Source: Bacteroidia bacterium
GTDB taxonomy: Bacteria > Bacteroidota > Bacteroidia > Bacteroidales > Paludibacteraceae
NCBI GenBank assembly: GCA_009930305.1
Contig: RZYM01000004.1
Coordinates: 95,503-159,502 of the forward strand
Direction of reading: 5' to 3'
DNA length: 64,000 bases
Below are positions 43,585-53,508 of this stretch, in pieces (position 1 is the stretch's first letter; each line of letters starts with the position of its first letter). Below the pieces are notes generated by a model. It was given only the letters and a program-made list of their open reading frames with translations, searched no databases and was not told the DNA's origin. The position numbers were made by a program, and so were the translations under genes.

Positions 43585-44175
43585 ATGGATAAAGAAAAGA
43601 TTGCATATCACATTCGAGAAATCCTTGTAACTTTAGGTGAAGACCCAGACCGTGAAGGATTACGCGAAACACCAGAAAGAGTGGCTCGCATGTACGAGGA
43701 AATGTTTAGGGGAATTGCATATACCAATGCCGAAATTGCAGAGAAATATGCTAAAACCTTTGATGAGGAAGATATGTGTACTGCAAAACAAGGTAATTTT
43801 GTAGTGGTGTCTGATATTCCTATTTTTAGTTTTTGTGAGCATCATATGGCTCTAATGTACAACATGAAAGTTTCTGTTATATATCGTCCTGTAGATAAGA
43901 TAATAGGCTTAAGTAAGATTGCACGTATCGCAGAGATGGTATCGCATCGCTTACAACTTCAAGAACGAATAGGAACCGATATCGCAGAAATTATGACATT
44001 ATCAACAGGAAGCAATGATGTGGGCGTGTTGATTGAAGGAGAACATAGTTGTATGACTGCGAGGGGTATAAAAAAGCCCGGAGCAAAAACTATAACCACA
44101 GCATTTAAAGGTGCTTTTGAGTCGAACGACTCACTTCGTAGAGAAGCACTTCTGTTACTAGGTAAACTAGAATAA
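43585..44175 (+). CDS. folE: GTP cyclohydrolase I
   Basis: Makes dihydroneopterin triphosphate from GTP for folate and for QueD. 196 residues. The zinc site residues are in FSFCEHHMALM (Cys/His near 84-88) and HSCMTARGIKKPGAKT (Cys near 155); GEDPDREGLRETPERVARMY is the N-terminal signature. It lies 3 bases after queE, so the operon supplies its own precursor. A terminator overlaps its stop codon. Confidence 0.95.
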   Translation: MDKEKIAYHIREILVTLGEDPDREGLRETPERVARMYEEMFRGIAYTNAEIAEKYAKTFDEEDMCTAKQGNFVVVSDIPIFSFCEHHMALMYNMKVSVIYRPVDKIIGLSKIARIAEMVSHRLQLQERIGTDIAEIMTLSTGSNDVGVLIEGEHSCMTARGIKKPGAKTITTAFKGAFESNDSLRREALLLLGKLE

Positions 44176-44205
44176 AAAATCGGCAAATTTTATTTGCCGA
44201 TTTTT
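44175..44205. terminator. Bidirectional terminator after folE
   Basis: A 14-bp stem (44175-44188 with 44192-44205) around a 3-base loop, with A/T runs on both sides. It separates folE from the convergent secreted-protein gene. Confidence 0.88.
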
Positions 44206-44206
44206 G

Positions 44207-46489
44207 TTATCTCTTAAGTATAAAGTGTCCTGAATATTGTTTGCTTAGCTTTTTGATAGTTATTAGATACCAATAATCTGTTGTCGGCATACCATGTCCT
44301 TTGTATATTCCATCCCAACCCGGATCTGATCCATTGTATTTAGCAAGTTGTTTATTGAATCTGTCGAAAATTTGAATGACAGCATCAGGATAAAATTCAA
44401 TACCCTTAACTTCCCATCTGTCGTTAAGATTATCTCCATTTGGTGTGAAAAACACCATAGGTTGAATCTCATGCGAAACTATTTCAAAATTTCCTATTGT
44501 TGAGCATCCATTTGCATCAACTATATGTACATTATGTACACCTATTGATTGATTATCTATTGTCGGATTTGTATGGTGTTTATCATCAACTATGTAGTCA
44601 AATGGTGCAGTACCATTAACAATTTGAATATTTGCTTGTGTTGATGTAGTTTCTATATTATTTATTATAGGATTAGATACCGGTTGTACATTAAAAGTTT
44701 CGTATAAGGTGTAGCCATAATTCGTATCTATGAAAGTTACGCAAGTATAAGTGGTTTCATTTTGTGGACTTACTGTAATACTGCTTTCGGTTGAGCCGTC
44801 AGACCAATTGTAACTATCTGCCAATTGAGGATACAAGGACGATAATACAACATCAGTCCCTTCGCAAAATAGCGTATCGTGAGTCAATGATTCTGTTTCA
44901 GAACAATCTTCTAATGTAATATTAAATGTTACCATTTCGCGCGAATCATAATTATCATGATGCACGACTTGGCATGTGTAAGTACTATTTATTTCAGTAG
45001 GGCAAACAATAAGAGTAGAATCATTATGTGTTGGATCTGTATTCCATATATATGTAATGTTGGAAGGATCATCATATTCTCTTATTATTGACAATTTAAT
45101 GCAATCGGATATGCAAAATGTGCTTGAATTTTCTACATGGCAATCTTCTGTAGTTATATTAAAAATTTCTCTTGTTATTTGTGCGTTGTCGGTAACTACA
45201 CATGTGTGAGATGAAGTCGGATCCATTATTGATACCTGAATTGACTCTGTAGTTTCGCCAGTATCCCATAAAAATGTACCTGTGAGAGTACTTGGCGTAA
45301 TAGTAATAGGTAAAGTATCATTTTGACACACATTAATATTGTGTGTTATAGTCGTTTCTACAGAGCAATCCAACGCTTTGACTGATGCAGATGCGTTAAC
45401 AGGAGAACATGTTCCATTGGTTACTAAAATATCATATAAATTGCTTTGACCGATTACACCCGGAGCTTTTGCTGTGATGCTAGTTGTATTATCAGTCATT
45501 GCCGTTGAATTCTCAAGCCAAGATATACTTGTATATGCCCCTTGAATTAAAGCCGATAGAGTAACATTCTGGTTTGTACAAACATTTTGGTCATTAACAC
45601 TAACTGTCGGTTTTTTATCAACATTTACCGTAAACGATTCATCTGTTTTGTCATCTCCAGAAGTTATTGTTGTTCCAAAATATATATCGTCAATTGCAAA
45701 ATCGTTGCCAGCATTAACCGTAGTGTAATTTACAATGTAGATATGACACCAACTCATATTTTTTGACGGTGTATAAGTTGCTTTATATTCTTGCCATAGT
45801 CCTAATGTTGTTGGAACTGTGAATTGCAGTAAATCGGTTGTACCATCTTCATTTTCTATAAGAAATTTAAGTTTTGCAAGGCTGGATGCTCCATGAATCG
45901 AATATTCTTTGTCTATATTTGCAGCAAAACAACTAAACTGGTATTCTACTCCACCTTGCAGTTTTAAGTTACGGGCTTGCCATACACGTGCATCAGAACT
46001 ATTGCTTCCATCACACACAAATAGGTAGTTTCCTGAATGTGGTGCCAAATTTGAAAAATACAAAGTTTTTACATTGTTTGCATTTTGTGCTGTAGTAGTT
46101 GCACCTATGTTGATATTAACACCACTTTGGTCAAAATTCAAATATTGGTAATTAATATAATCACCTAATTGATTTTGTGCCGATGTAATAGGAGATGTAG
46201 GAGGAAATTCGAATCCACCGGCTGTAATTAAATTACCTGTATTTATACTAGAGCCGTTTTTTGTGACGGTACATAGGTAGTTGCTATTATTGGTAGGTTG
46301 TACTGTAATGCTTTGTGTTGTCTCTCCATTTGGTGTCCATAAGTATGAATCTCCTAAAGTTGTGGCTGTAAGAGTTGCACTAGAACCTTCGCATATAGTT
46401 TGTGAGGGGTGTGTGATAGGCGTACCGGCATGTACATATATCGTTGTGCAGCAGAAACTGCATAAACATAAAAGCCAGAATTTTTTCAT
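44207..46489 (-). CDS. Secreted Ig-like/carbohydrate-binding-like protein with type IX (gliding-type) C-terminal domain
   Basis: 760 residues. A signal peptide (MKKFWLLCLCSFCCTTIYVHA) is followed by an Ig-like repeat (about 25-80, CEGSSATLTATTLGDSYLWT), a jelly-roll-like domain resembling family 4/9 carbohydrate-binding modules (about 75-270), several divergent Ig-like repeats with one Cys pair each (about 280-610), and a C-terminal domain beginning VFFTPNGDNLNDRWEV, the type B sorting signal of type IX secretion. It is probably exported to the cell surface or medium. The start at 46487-46489 follows a predicted promoter. Confidence 0.82.
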   Translation of the reverse strand: MKKFWLLCLCSFCCTTIYVHAGTPITHPSQTICEGSSATLTATTLGDSYLWTPNGETTQSITVQPTNNSNYLCTVTKNGSSINTGNLITAGGFEFPPTSPITSAQNQLGDYINYQYLNFDQSGVNINIGATTTAQNANNVKTLYFSNLAPHSGNYLFVCDGSNSSDARVWQARNLKLQGGVEYQFSCFAANIDKEYSIHGASSLAKLKFLIENEDGTTDLLQFTVPTTLGLWQEYKATYTPSKNMSWCHIYIVNYTTVNAGNDFAIDDIYFGTTITSGDDKTDESFTVNVDKKPTVSVNDQNVCTNQNVTLSALIQGAYTSISWLENSTAMTDNTTSITAKAPGVIGQSNLYDILVTNGTCSPVNASASVKALDCSVETTITHNINVCQNDTLPITITPSTLTGTFLWDTGETTESIQVSIMDPTSSHTCVVTDNAQITREIFNITTEDCHVENSSTFCISDCIKLSIIREYDDPSNITYIWNTDPTHNDSTLIVCPTEINSTYTCQVVHHDNYDSREMVTFNITLEDCSETESLTHDTLFCEGTDVVLSSLYPQLADSYNWSDGSTESSITVSPQNETTYTCVTFIDTNYGYTLYETFNVQPVSNPIINNIETTSTQANIQIVNGTAPFDYIVDDKHHTNPTIDNQSIGVHNVHIVDANGCSTIGNFEIVSHEIQPMVFFTPNGDNLNDRWEVKGIEFYPDAVIQIFDRFNKQLAKYNGSDPGWDGIYKGHGMPTTDYWYLITIKKLSKQYSGHFILKR

Positions 46490-46510
46490 AAAATTAGGTA
46501 TTAAGGTTCG

Positions 46511-46540
46511 CAAATATAATCATTATTTTATAATAGCAAA
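46511..46540 (-). promoter_or_regulatory. Promoter of the secreted Ig-like protein gene
   Basis: Minus strand TATATTTG (46511-46518) and TTTG (46537-46540), 18 bases apart. The start of transcription is expected near 46504, upstream of the ATG at 46489. Confidence 0.65.
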
Positions 46541-46631
46541 GGCTTTATGTACTATCAAATTAGTGCATAAAACCTTTTATGTCAGAAATAAAAGCTAAAA
46601 ATACGATTACTATATTTATTTCTAATATTTT

Positions 46632-47258
46632 TTATTTCTTCTTAGCCGGAACTACAAAAACATCTTGGTTAATATTGCTGTTATAAACAGTTTTGCCCAA
46701 TTCGTAAATAGTGTAACTGCCACTAGGCTCCTCCATACTCATAACTTTTAGGTTAAGGTCTTTTTTGTCGAAAGATAAAACTACTTTCGAGTATCCACGA
46801 GTTACTTTTTCTTTACGAGTAATTGTTAATTCGTGATATTCTCCGTCACCATTGTATGAAATTTCAGAATTTGTTTCAGCTGCAATAGCTTTAATATCAC
46901 CTTTCATGCAAAGTAATAATGTATTGCGTAATATCCGCATTGGAGAACCTTCTTTTACATTGTGTTGAATGAGGCGACCGCGTACGTTCATTTCAAACTT
47001 GTCTCCATTAATCACAAGGAAATCACCTGCAGGCTCACTATAAATCATAGACATTTTATCGCCCATAACATATAAAATTCCCTTAGAATCTACAGACTTT
47101 TCCATCATTTTAAGATGCTTACTTTGTGTAAAAGGGCAGCTTATACTTTTGTGTCCGCCATTGGTGTCTTGAATTTTTTGAATCAAGGCGTCATTGTTTC
47201 CAAACATCAGTCCGAAACAGCAGTTAAGAATAAAAAACAAACAATATATTCGTTTCAT
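46632..47258 (-). CDS. LolA-like outer-membrane lipoprotein carrier
   Basis: 208 residues with a signal peptide (MKRIYCLFFILNCCFGLMFG) and the LolA-fold pattern: QSKHLKMMEKSVDSKGILYVMGDKMSMIYSEP (38-69) and the C-terminal strands KVMSMEEPSGSYTIYELGKTVYN. Aryl-polyene clusters carry such a carrier (ApeL-like), thought to move the lipid product across the periplasm. It is the last gene of the cluster that starts at 56.1 kb, 45 bases after fabG. Confidence 0.8.
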   Translation of the reverse strand: MKRIYCLFFILNCCFGLMFGNNDALIQKIQDTNGGHKSISCPFTQSKHLKMMEKSVDSKGILYVMGDKMSMIYSEPAGDFLVINGDKFEMNVRGRLIQHNVKEGSPMRILRNTLLLCMKGDIKAIAAETNSEISYNGDGEYHELTITRKEKVTRGYSKVVLSFDKKDLNLKVMSMEEPSGSYTIYELGKTVYNSNINQDVFVVPAKKK

Positions 47259-47302
47259 AATGTTATATTTATTAATTACTTATAAGGTTAATTGATCGCT
47301 AA

Positions 47303-48043
47303 TTATGTGTATAAACCACCATTTACAGAAATAACTTCACCTGTTATGTAAGAAGCATCTTTTGAAGCCAAGAAACCAACAACAGCTGCTATTTCTTCAG
47401 GATTTCCAAAACGAGCCATAGGTATCTGTGCAGATAATTCATTTTCGTCTAATCCTTCTACCATTTCAGTTTTTACGAAACCCGGTGCAATTGCGTTAAC
47501 TGTAACTTTTTTACGAGCAACTTCTTGAGCTAATGCTTTTGTTGCTGCAATAAGTCCGCCTTTAGCTGCCGAATAATTAGTCTGGCCCGGTAAACCTTTG
47601 AGTCCAGATAAAGAAGCCATATTGATGATACGTCCGTATTTTTTAACCAGCATAGATTTTAAAAGTGGGCGTGTAACATTGTAAAAAGCTGTTAAGCTTG
47701 TATTTAAAACCTTGAACCAATCTTCAGGCTCCATAAATATCATAAGATTATCTCTGCGGATGCCTGCATTATTAACCAAAACTTCAATATAATCGTCAGG
47801 ATGTGCATCTTGCCATGTTTCAATAGCTTTGCATGCAGCTGCATTGTCTGCTACATCAAATTTGAGTAGTTCGCCGTCGCTGCCTACTTCTCTAATCAGT
47901 TCCAAAGTTTTTTGCGCCTCGTTTTCGTTCGATACGAAATTGACTATTACGGTATAACCCATGCTTGCCAATTTTATACTTACGGCTCTGCCGATACCAC
48001 GGCTTCCACCTGTTACTAATGCGTATTTCATATTATTATTCAT
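47303..48043 (-). CDS. fabG: 3-oxoacyl-ACP reductase (FabG-type SDR)
   Basis: 246 residues. The NADPH motif TGGSRGIGRAVS (11-22), the NNAGIRRDN loop near 92 and the catalytic YSAAKGG (near 158) are present. In this cluster it should reduce the 3-oxo group made by the ketosynthase at 53.5 kb (the ApeQ role). The ATG at 48043 overlaps the upstream stop by 8 bases; an in-frame ATG four codons on (48031) is an equally good start. Confidence 0.88.
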   Translation of the reverse strand: MNNNMKYALVTGGSRGIGRAVSIKLASMGYTVIVNFVSNENEAQKTLELIREVGSDGELLKFDVADNAAACKAIETWQDAHPDDYIEVLVNNAGIRRDNLMIFMEPEDWFKVLNTSLTAFYNVTRPLLKSMLVKKYGRIINMASLSGLKGLPGQTNYSAAKGGLIAATKALAQEVARKKVTVNAIAPGFVKTEMVEGLDENELSAQIPMARFGNPEEIAAVVGFLASKDASYITGEVISVNGGLYT

Positions 48044-49505
48044 TAATGTTTAAATCTTTAATTAGAGTATCCATTCCTACAATTTCTGCACATGTAAAAA
48101 ATGAAGTCATTGAGACACCTAATATGCCATGTAGGTTTAAATTTTGTCCTGTCATAAGCAAATTAGGTATGGGCGTTTTTGGTGGTAAAATAGTTAGCAT
48201 AGGGCTATTGAAATCTTTACGTATACCATATGCCGAACCATTTGCTGTATTCGTATAGTTTTTATATGATAAAGGAGTGCTTGTATAGGCGCGTTCAACT
48301 GCTTCTTCCAACTCAGGAATATAATGTGATACCAACTTGATACATTCACTGGTTTTTCTGTTTTTCATAGCAACGTAATCTTCACCTCTTTTACCAATAG
48401 GTTTATCCGACCATGCTTCAACTTCGCTCCAATTCATAGGAGTCAGGATATCTAAACAATCGCACGAATCGCCATTTTGGGGACGATAAAAATTAACTAA
48501 AGCTCTATCTGTTTTCCCTTCCGTATATTTCCACAAGTCGGCATTTTGGTATGCGTAAAGATTTTTATTTTTATACTTAATGCTGCCACTTTTTAATTTT
48601 ATATTAGCAGTAAAAACGCCGAAAGTATTTTCCATTCTATTTATTCGGTTTCTATAAACCTTGCGTAATATACTTTCTTCGGGTATTAACGATAGGGTAT
48701 GAATAGGGTGCGCATTTGAAATAACCCAATCACAATCAATATATTCATTATTATTGATTTCGACTGATGTTATTCTGCCATTGGTTTCAATCAAACGTGT
48801 AACCGCAGCATTTTTTCGAACTTCGCCACCCATTTCTATTATTGAGTTTGCTAAAGATTCTGCAATTTGGAATCCACCGCCTTGCAAACGCCATGCACTT
48901 TGTATAAATGAATCGTTTATCTGTGTAAAAACATATAGCGGCAATTGCTCTGATAATTCCATTTTCAAAGAAGTACCCGCAAGAACATCTCTTAAAATCG
49001 GATCGGTTATTGTGCTATTTAAAAATTCGTGTGCCGATTGCGCAAATAATGAAGAACTATAAAAGTTATTTTTAGAATGAGGTTTGAAGCTATCAAATGT
49101 ATTAATCCCTACATTTTGTAAGAAATCGGTATATTTTTTCAAATTTTCTTTTTGATGAGGGAAATAAGAACTTAAGGTCTCTCTAAAATTCTCATGCCCC
49201 GATACAAAAGGATATATTTTACCATCTATGCATACATCATCGAAGTTGTTATCCATTTTTACCCAATCCAAGTTCATCAGATTAAAGTACTTAAACAATC
49301 TGTTTAGTGATTGTCCTTCATCTAATCCACCTACATAATGAAAACCTGTGTCAAATAGACAATTACCTCTGTGAAAGGATTGCAAACATCCTCCAAGCAA
49401 ATTTGCTCTTTCCAGAACACATACTTTCAAACCTTTTTTCGAAAGTATGTAACCGCATTCAAGACCGCCGAGCCCACTTCCTATGATAACAATATCGTAC
49501 TTCAC
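48036..49505 (-). CDS. Phytoene desaturase/retinol saturase-like FAD oxidoreductase
   Basis: 489 residues. The FAD dinucleotide motif DIVIIGSGLGGLECGYILSKKG begins at residue 3, a second FAD-contact region NLLMTGQNLNLHGILGVSMTSF lies near the C-terminus. Members of this family desaturate or isomerise polyenes, and one occurs in flexirubin/polyene clusters. The start is a GTG at 49503-49505 that overlaps the TGA of the exporter gene (GTGA); a longer frame to 49562 would lie inside that gene. Confidence 0.82.
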   Translation of the reverse strand: MKYDIVIIGSGLGGLECGYILSKKGLKVCVLERANLLGGCLQSFHRGNCLFDTGFHYVGGLDEGQSLNRLFKYFNLMNLDWVKMDNNFDDVCIDGKIYPFVSGHENFRETLSSYFPHQKENLKKYTDFLQNVGINTFDSFKPHSKNNFYSSSLFAQSAHEFLNSTITDPILRDVLAGTSLKMELSEQLPLYVFTQINDSFIQSAWRLQGGGFQIAESLANSIIEMGGEVRKNAAVTRLIETNGRITSVEINNNEYIDCDWVISNAHPIHTLSLIPEESILRKVYRNRINRMENTFGVFTANIKLKSGSIKYKNKNLYAYQNADLWKYTEGKTDRALVNFYRPQNGDSCDCLDILTPMNWSEVEAWSDKPIGKRGEDYVAMKNRKTSECIKLVSHYIPELEEAVERAYTSTPLSYKNYTNTANGSAYGIRKDFNSPMLTILPPKTPIPNLLMTGQNLNLHGILGVSMTSFFTCAEIVGMDTLIKDLNINE

Positions 49506-51979
49506 GATTTTCTTTCCCTTTTTTGTAATATTCGGTTGAAAAAGGCTTTCTTTTGCAACCAATGGAATAAGAATGGTTCTAATGAATATGTAATAAGTAA
49601 TGTCGTAATCATTCCTATCAAGGTAGTTAGTCCGATTGACGAAATTGCAGGATGAGTAGCAAATATCAAGGACGAAATACTTATTATTAGAACAATTGCA
49701 GACAAGAATATCGCTGTTTTATGTAATATAAGTAACTTATTGTAATTACGTGCTCCGGCAAGCAATCCGTCCATAACGAATATACTATAATCTACACCTA
49801 CTCCAAAGATAAATGATGAAACAATAATATTGATTAAGTTAAACTGTATACCGAACATACTCATAATACCCAAAACTATATACCAACTTAATCCCATCGG
49901 TATAAATGCAATTATTGCTAACGAAAGACTTCTATATGAAATCAATAACACAAGAAATACAAATAATGATGATATAGCTAAAACTATATTGAAGTCATTC
50001 GTTAGTATGCGAACCATGTCTTGTGTATAGTAGAATGGGTCAATTACTACAGTATGTGGCTTTGAGACTATAACATCACACGTGCTTCTGTAGTTGCTTT
50101 TTGGCATTTGTACAGATGTAAATAACATGTATGTTGAATCCGTATATTCCACCCAGTTCGACATTAAACCTTTGGGTATAACATCAGATTCGCATATTGA
50201 AGATGCATGATAATCCTTATCTATCATAGTAAAGAATGGCTCAAACACTTCTGCATTAAAGCCGTAAGGAGTACCGCATTCTATCAATATTCTTTTAACT
50301 TCTAATTTTTTCTCTGCAGTCCAATATGAATTCCACAATTTTATGTTTGCCTCTTGTCTGTATCTTGGCATCAATATGTTTGACGTATGCGCAAATGCAG
50401 AAATATCGCCATTTTGTTTCATAGTATCCAAACGCATACCTAAACGTTCGTTGTAAACAAGTGCAGAATCTAAATTATCAGAGGTTACAGCAAAATACGT
50501 TGACAATTTTCCGTTTGCAGTTTTATCTGATAAAATTTTAGATGAACGAGCAACGTTCGGATCAGTATAACCGATGTTTTTTAAATCGGTATCGAAACTT
50601 ACCCATTGTGAATATATAATACAAATTACACTTACAATTACTAATGCAATAATCAACCATTTTTGCTTGTCTAATGGGTATGCATTGATGCGCTCTAACC
50701 AACGAAATGCTTTTTCTGACTTACGATTCTTCTCAGGATTCAAGAATTGAGGTAAGAAAATAAGACAGAATATTGTTGTACCAACCATTGCAAAAGATGC
50801 AAACAAACCGAAATCATGCAGTAGTGCAGACTCTGTAAACAGAAGTCCCATAAAAGCTCCGATTGTGGTTAAACTACCTAAAATTACAGGAGTTGTCTGA
50901 TCTCTTAATACTTGTTCAGGATCGCTCAAGTATTTGTAGTGTGTTAATACGTGCAAGCAATAACTTAATGCTACGCCTAGTACGATTGCACCGATTCCAA
51001 TTGCCATAAGTGACATTGTGCCTTGTATCAAATACATGCAGGCCAATGCAAAGAAAGTACCATATATCACCGGAGATAATAAAAGTGGAAGTGTTGAATT
51101 GTTACGGAAACATATTGCAATTATTATGCATACGAACAGTAATGACAATCCCATTGTCAGCATCAAATCGGTTTTTATTTGTCTTGAATTAAAGACACTT
51201 TGTATTGGGGCACCATGAAACAATATTTCTACTTCAGGATGAAGTTTATTCATTGTCTTTATTTCGGCTTCTATATTTTCTGTCAGGTGTATACCTGTCT
51301 TTGAATCAAATGCTTTGAAATTAGGAGTGATAAATGCTACTGCAACAGTTGAGTCTGGTGTAAAGAAATGTTTGTCTATGATTTTGTAACTTCCACCCAT
51401 ACTTTCGCTAATGTTTTTACCCTTGCTTTTTAAAGCATATCTTAAACCCGCAGGGTCTTGTCTGATAATATCATATGAGTACACTCCACTAGCTGAAAGT
51501 AATTCTTCATAATTGTCTGCCATTTGTCTTTGAATGTGCGATTTAGTGAATATTGTATCCATCGCTGTATAATCTGCTGAATCCAGATACAAAGGCAGGT
51601 TGTTATATAAATATGTAATTCCGTTTAGTAAAATTTCTTCCGGAATATTATATGTGATGTCGTTAATAATAGAATCCTTGTCATTTGCCAATAGCGAATC
51701 GACAAATGCATCACATGTTTCGGTAATTTCGTCTATAGTTGTGCTATCGCTTTTCGGAACAAATAAAATAAATATTTTGTCCTTTACTTTTAAATTGTTG
51801 AAGACCAACTGTTCAGAGCTGCCTATTTCATTTGAAGGCAATAATTTTGAAATATCTTCCTCATAACTTACCCTTGCTCCAAGTACTATAAACAACAAAG
51901 ATGACAACGCAAGTATAGTATAAAATATACCGCGGTGCTGTTTGAAATATCTGTATATTGCAATAGTTATATCAGACAT
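49502..51979 (-). CDS. MMPL/RND-family lipid exporter
   Basis: 825 residues, with about 12 membrane helices in two halves. Each half has a large periplasmic domain (about 40-240 and 450-650), the usual RND layout; the helix pattern with IQGTMSLMAIGIGAIVLGVALSY and FNLINIIVSSFIFGVGVDYSIFVMDG is that of MMPL proteins. In aryl-polyene clusters an MMPL protein (ApeM-like) exports the product or its lipid form. It overlaps the dehydratase gene by 8 bases and the oxidoreductase gene by 4. Confidence 0.88.
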   Translation of the reverse strand: MSDITIAIYRYFKQHRGIFYTILALSSLLFIVLGARVSYEEDISKLLPSNEIGSSEQLVFNNLKVKDKIFILFVPKSDSTTIDEITETCDAFVDSLLANDKDSIINDITYNIPEEILLNGITYLYNNLPLYLDSADYTAMDTIFTKSHIQRQMADNYEELLSASGVYSYDIIRQDPAGLRYALKSKGKNISESMGGSYKIIDKHFFTPDSTVAVAFITPNFKAFDSKTGIHLTENIEAEIKTMNKLHPEVEILFHGAPIQSVFNSRQIKTDLMLTMGLSLLFVCIIIAICFRNNSTLPLLLSPVIYGTFFALACMYLIQGTMSLMAIGIGAIVLGVALSYCLHVLTHYKYLSDPEQVLRDQTTPVILGSLTTIGAFMGLLFTESALLHDFGLFASFAMVGTTIFCLIFLPQFLNPEKNRKSEKAFRWLERINAYPLDKQKWLIIALVIVSVICIIYSQWVSFDTDLKNIGYTDPNVARSSKILSDKTANGKLSTYFAVTSDNLDSALVYNERLGMRLDTMKQNGDISAFAHTSNILMPRYRQEANIKLWNSYWTAEKKLEVKRILIECGTPYGFNAEVFEPFFTMIDKDYHASSICESDVIPKGLMSNWVEYTDSTYMLFTSVQMPKSNYRSTCDVIVSKPHTVVIDPFYYTQDMVRILTNDFNIVLAISSLFVFLVLLISYRSLSLAIIAFIPMGLSWYIVLGIMSMFGIQFNLINIIVSSFIFGVGVDYSIFVMDGLLAGARNYNKLLILHKTAIFLSAIVLIISISSLIFATHPAISSIGLTTLIGMITTLLITYSLEPFLFHWLQKKAFFNRILQKRERKS

Positions 51980-52343
51980 GTTGTAATTCTCCTTTCATAT
52001 CCAAGAATATAGTTTCATCTTTGAATAATACGGATTTAAAACTAATATTTCCGGAATCTTGCTTCTCTAGTTGTAAGCGTAAGTTTAGGTTTGGTGTTTT
52101 ATCAGGGGTAATTAACGCTGAAAAACGGCATTGTGATATGTACGACAAAAATAGTTTGCATCCACATACTTCCTCTGCACATTCTTTTATCATTTCTATA
52201 TTGCAGACTCCCGGAGCTACAGGCATACCTGGAAAATGTCCGCGATACACATCACAGTCAGCTAGTAAACTTAATTCAAAAATTGTGTTGTTTTCAGCTT
52301 CTAGGGTCGAATTTAACAAGGAAAAATATTTATCTTTCAGCAT
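51972..52343 (-). CDS. 3-hydroxyacyl-ACP dehydratase-like hotdog protein (ApeI/FabZ-like)
   Basis: 123 residues of one hotdog domain. The signature YRGHFPGMPVAPGVCNIEMIKE (near 34) carries the His and the FPG-P-G pattern of FabZ; the catalytic Glu is replaced in part by the cluster-type NIEMIKE sequence. It should dehydrate a 3-hydroxyacyl chain in the polyene cycle. It overlaps the thioesterase gene by 14 bases. Confidence 0.82.
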   Translation of the reverse strand: MLKDKYFSLLNSTLEAENNTIFELSLLADCDVYRGHFPGMPVAPGVCNIEMIKECAEEVCGCKLFLSYISQCRFSALITPDKTPNLNLRLQLEKQDSGNISFKSVLFKDETIFLDMKGELQHV

Positions 52344-52785
52344 ATTTGGTTATAATATTTTGTCTCCATTCCTTTAAAAATGCAGGACTGGAGAGTTCAA
52401 AAACACCATCTCTAGTTAAAAAGAGTTGTGTAGAAGTAGCTTTTAGCAATACTGCAAGGTCTTTTTCTCTATATATGGTATATGTAAACATCAATTTTGC
52501 AGAATCACATGGAATGTACGTTGTCTCTACAATCAGAGTATCTCCAAGTGATGCTGTTTTTTTGTATTTTAAATGCAAATCGACTATTGGAGCAACATAT
52601 CCACTATTAAAAATATGCATATATTCAAGTCCAAATTCTTCGCCAAATGCCTCGCGTCCATCTTCTAAATACTTTACGTAATTTCCGTGCCACATCATGT
52701 GTATGCCGTCAATCTCGTAAAATGGGATTTTCTTCTTAATGACATTTGTTAGTTTTGGTTGCGAATCTTCGTTTTTTTGTGTCAT
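52330..52785 (-). CDS. Acyl-CoA/ACP thioesterase, 4HBT hotdog family
   Basis: 151 residues. The motif YEIDGIHMMWHGNYVKYLEDGREAFGEE (near 24-51) with Asp-x3-His-x3-Gly-Asn is that of 4-hydroxybenzoyl-CoA-type thioesterases (YbgC/ApeK). It could release or transfer the completed polyene chain. It lies 4 bases after the second dehydratase-like gene. Confidence 0.85.
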   Translation of the reverse strand: MTQKNEDSQPKLTNVIKKKIPFYEIDGIHMMWHGNYVKYLEDGREAFGEEFGLEYMHIFNSGYVAPIVDLHLKYKKTASLGDTLIVETTYIPCDSAKLMFTYTIYREKDLAVLLKATSTQLFLTRDGVFELSSPAFLKEWRQNIITKYAER

Positions 52786-52789
52786 TTCT

Positions 52790-53224
52790 TTATTCTTTGA
52801 TTGATATTTTCATTTTGCACTCGGCTATCTGAATGCCTGTATCTGTTATCGTTTCGGCTGATAGGAGTGAGATGCCCATAACTTCGGATATGACATGAAT
52901 ATGTGTACGCAAATTACTTCCAATTGCTGGTAATTCGGAAATGCGGAATTTTTTTACTTCGCCTATAAAACCAATTGGAGCAGGTTTATCTTGAATATAA
53001 GCTGTATAACCGGCAAAAGCAGAGGCTGATTGAGCGATATGCTCAATCAGTCCCGGTTCTGTAAATTTACCATTTTCGCAAAAGAAATTATCCTTCAATA
53101 TGGTTAAACCGGTATTAGCATCAGTTTCTGTTGCATCAAAAAAGGTGTCAACCATCATTATTGGATTTCTTTGCGGAATTAGTTTTTTAATCCGCTCTCT
53201 CTCAAAAAGAGCTGTTGTTGCCAT
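52790..53224 (-). CDS. ApeP-like hydroxyacyl-ACP dehydratase
   Basis: 144 residues. The sequence IPQRNPIMMVDTFFDATETD and LIEHIAQSASAFAGYTAY matches the ApeP-type hotdog dehydratases of aryl-polyene clusters (Glu and His in EHIAQSAS). With the shorter hotdog protein downstream it gives the cluster two dehydratase-like proteins, which act as a heterodimer in known aryl-polyene systems. Its stop is one base from the start region of the ACP stop, so the genes are tightly packed. Confidence 0.83.
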   Translation of the reverse strand: MATTALFERERIKKLIPQRNPIMMVDTFFDATETDANTGLTILKDNFFCENGKFTEPGLIEHIAQSASAFAGYTAYIQDKPAPIGFIGEVKKFRISELPAIGSNLRTHIHVISEVMGISLLSAETITDTGIQIAECKMKISIKE

Positions 53225-53470
53225 TTATTTTTCAATACGTTCGTAAATAAAGTCGTAAAGTAAACCAAAGGTTTTAAGTTGAGCTATTTCAGTACCTTTA
53301 ATCTTAACTTTAAAAGATGATTCTATAAGAGCAACCATATCAACTAAGCTTAAACTATCTAATTGTAATGTTTGTTTGATGTCTGCATCAGGAGTTATTA
53401 CTTCCGGTTCTACTTCAAATTCTTCTACTAATACTTCGTTGATTTTTCTGATTAATTGTTCTTTTCCCAT
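53225..53470 (-). CDS. Acyl carrier protein of the polyene cluster
   Basis: 81 residues, acidic. The phosphopantetheine Ser is in QLDSLSLVDMVALIE (near residue 38); the segment around it differs from AcpP (ADSLDTVE), so it is a specialised carrier. The gene directly precedes the dehydratase and follows the ketosynthase by 38 bases. It would be activated by the transferase at 39.8 kb. Confidence 0.92.
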   Translation of the reverse strand: MGKEQLIRKINEVLVEEFEVEPEVITPDADIKQTLQLDSLSLVDMVALIESSFKVKIKGTEIAQLKTFGLLYDFIYERIEK

Positions 53471-53508
53471 GATTTTCCAGGATAAATTATTAATAATGAT
53501 AAATATAA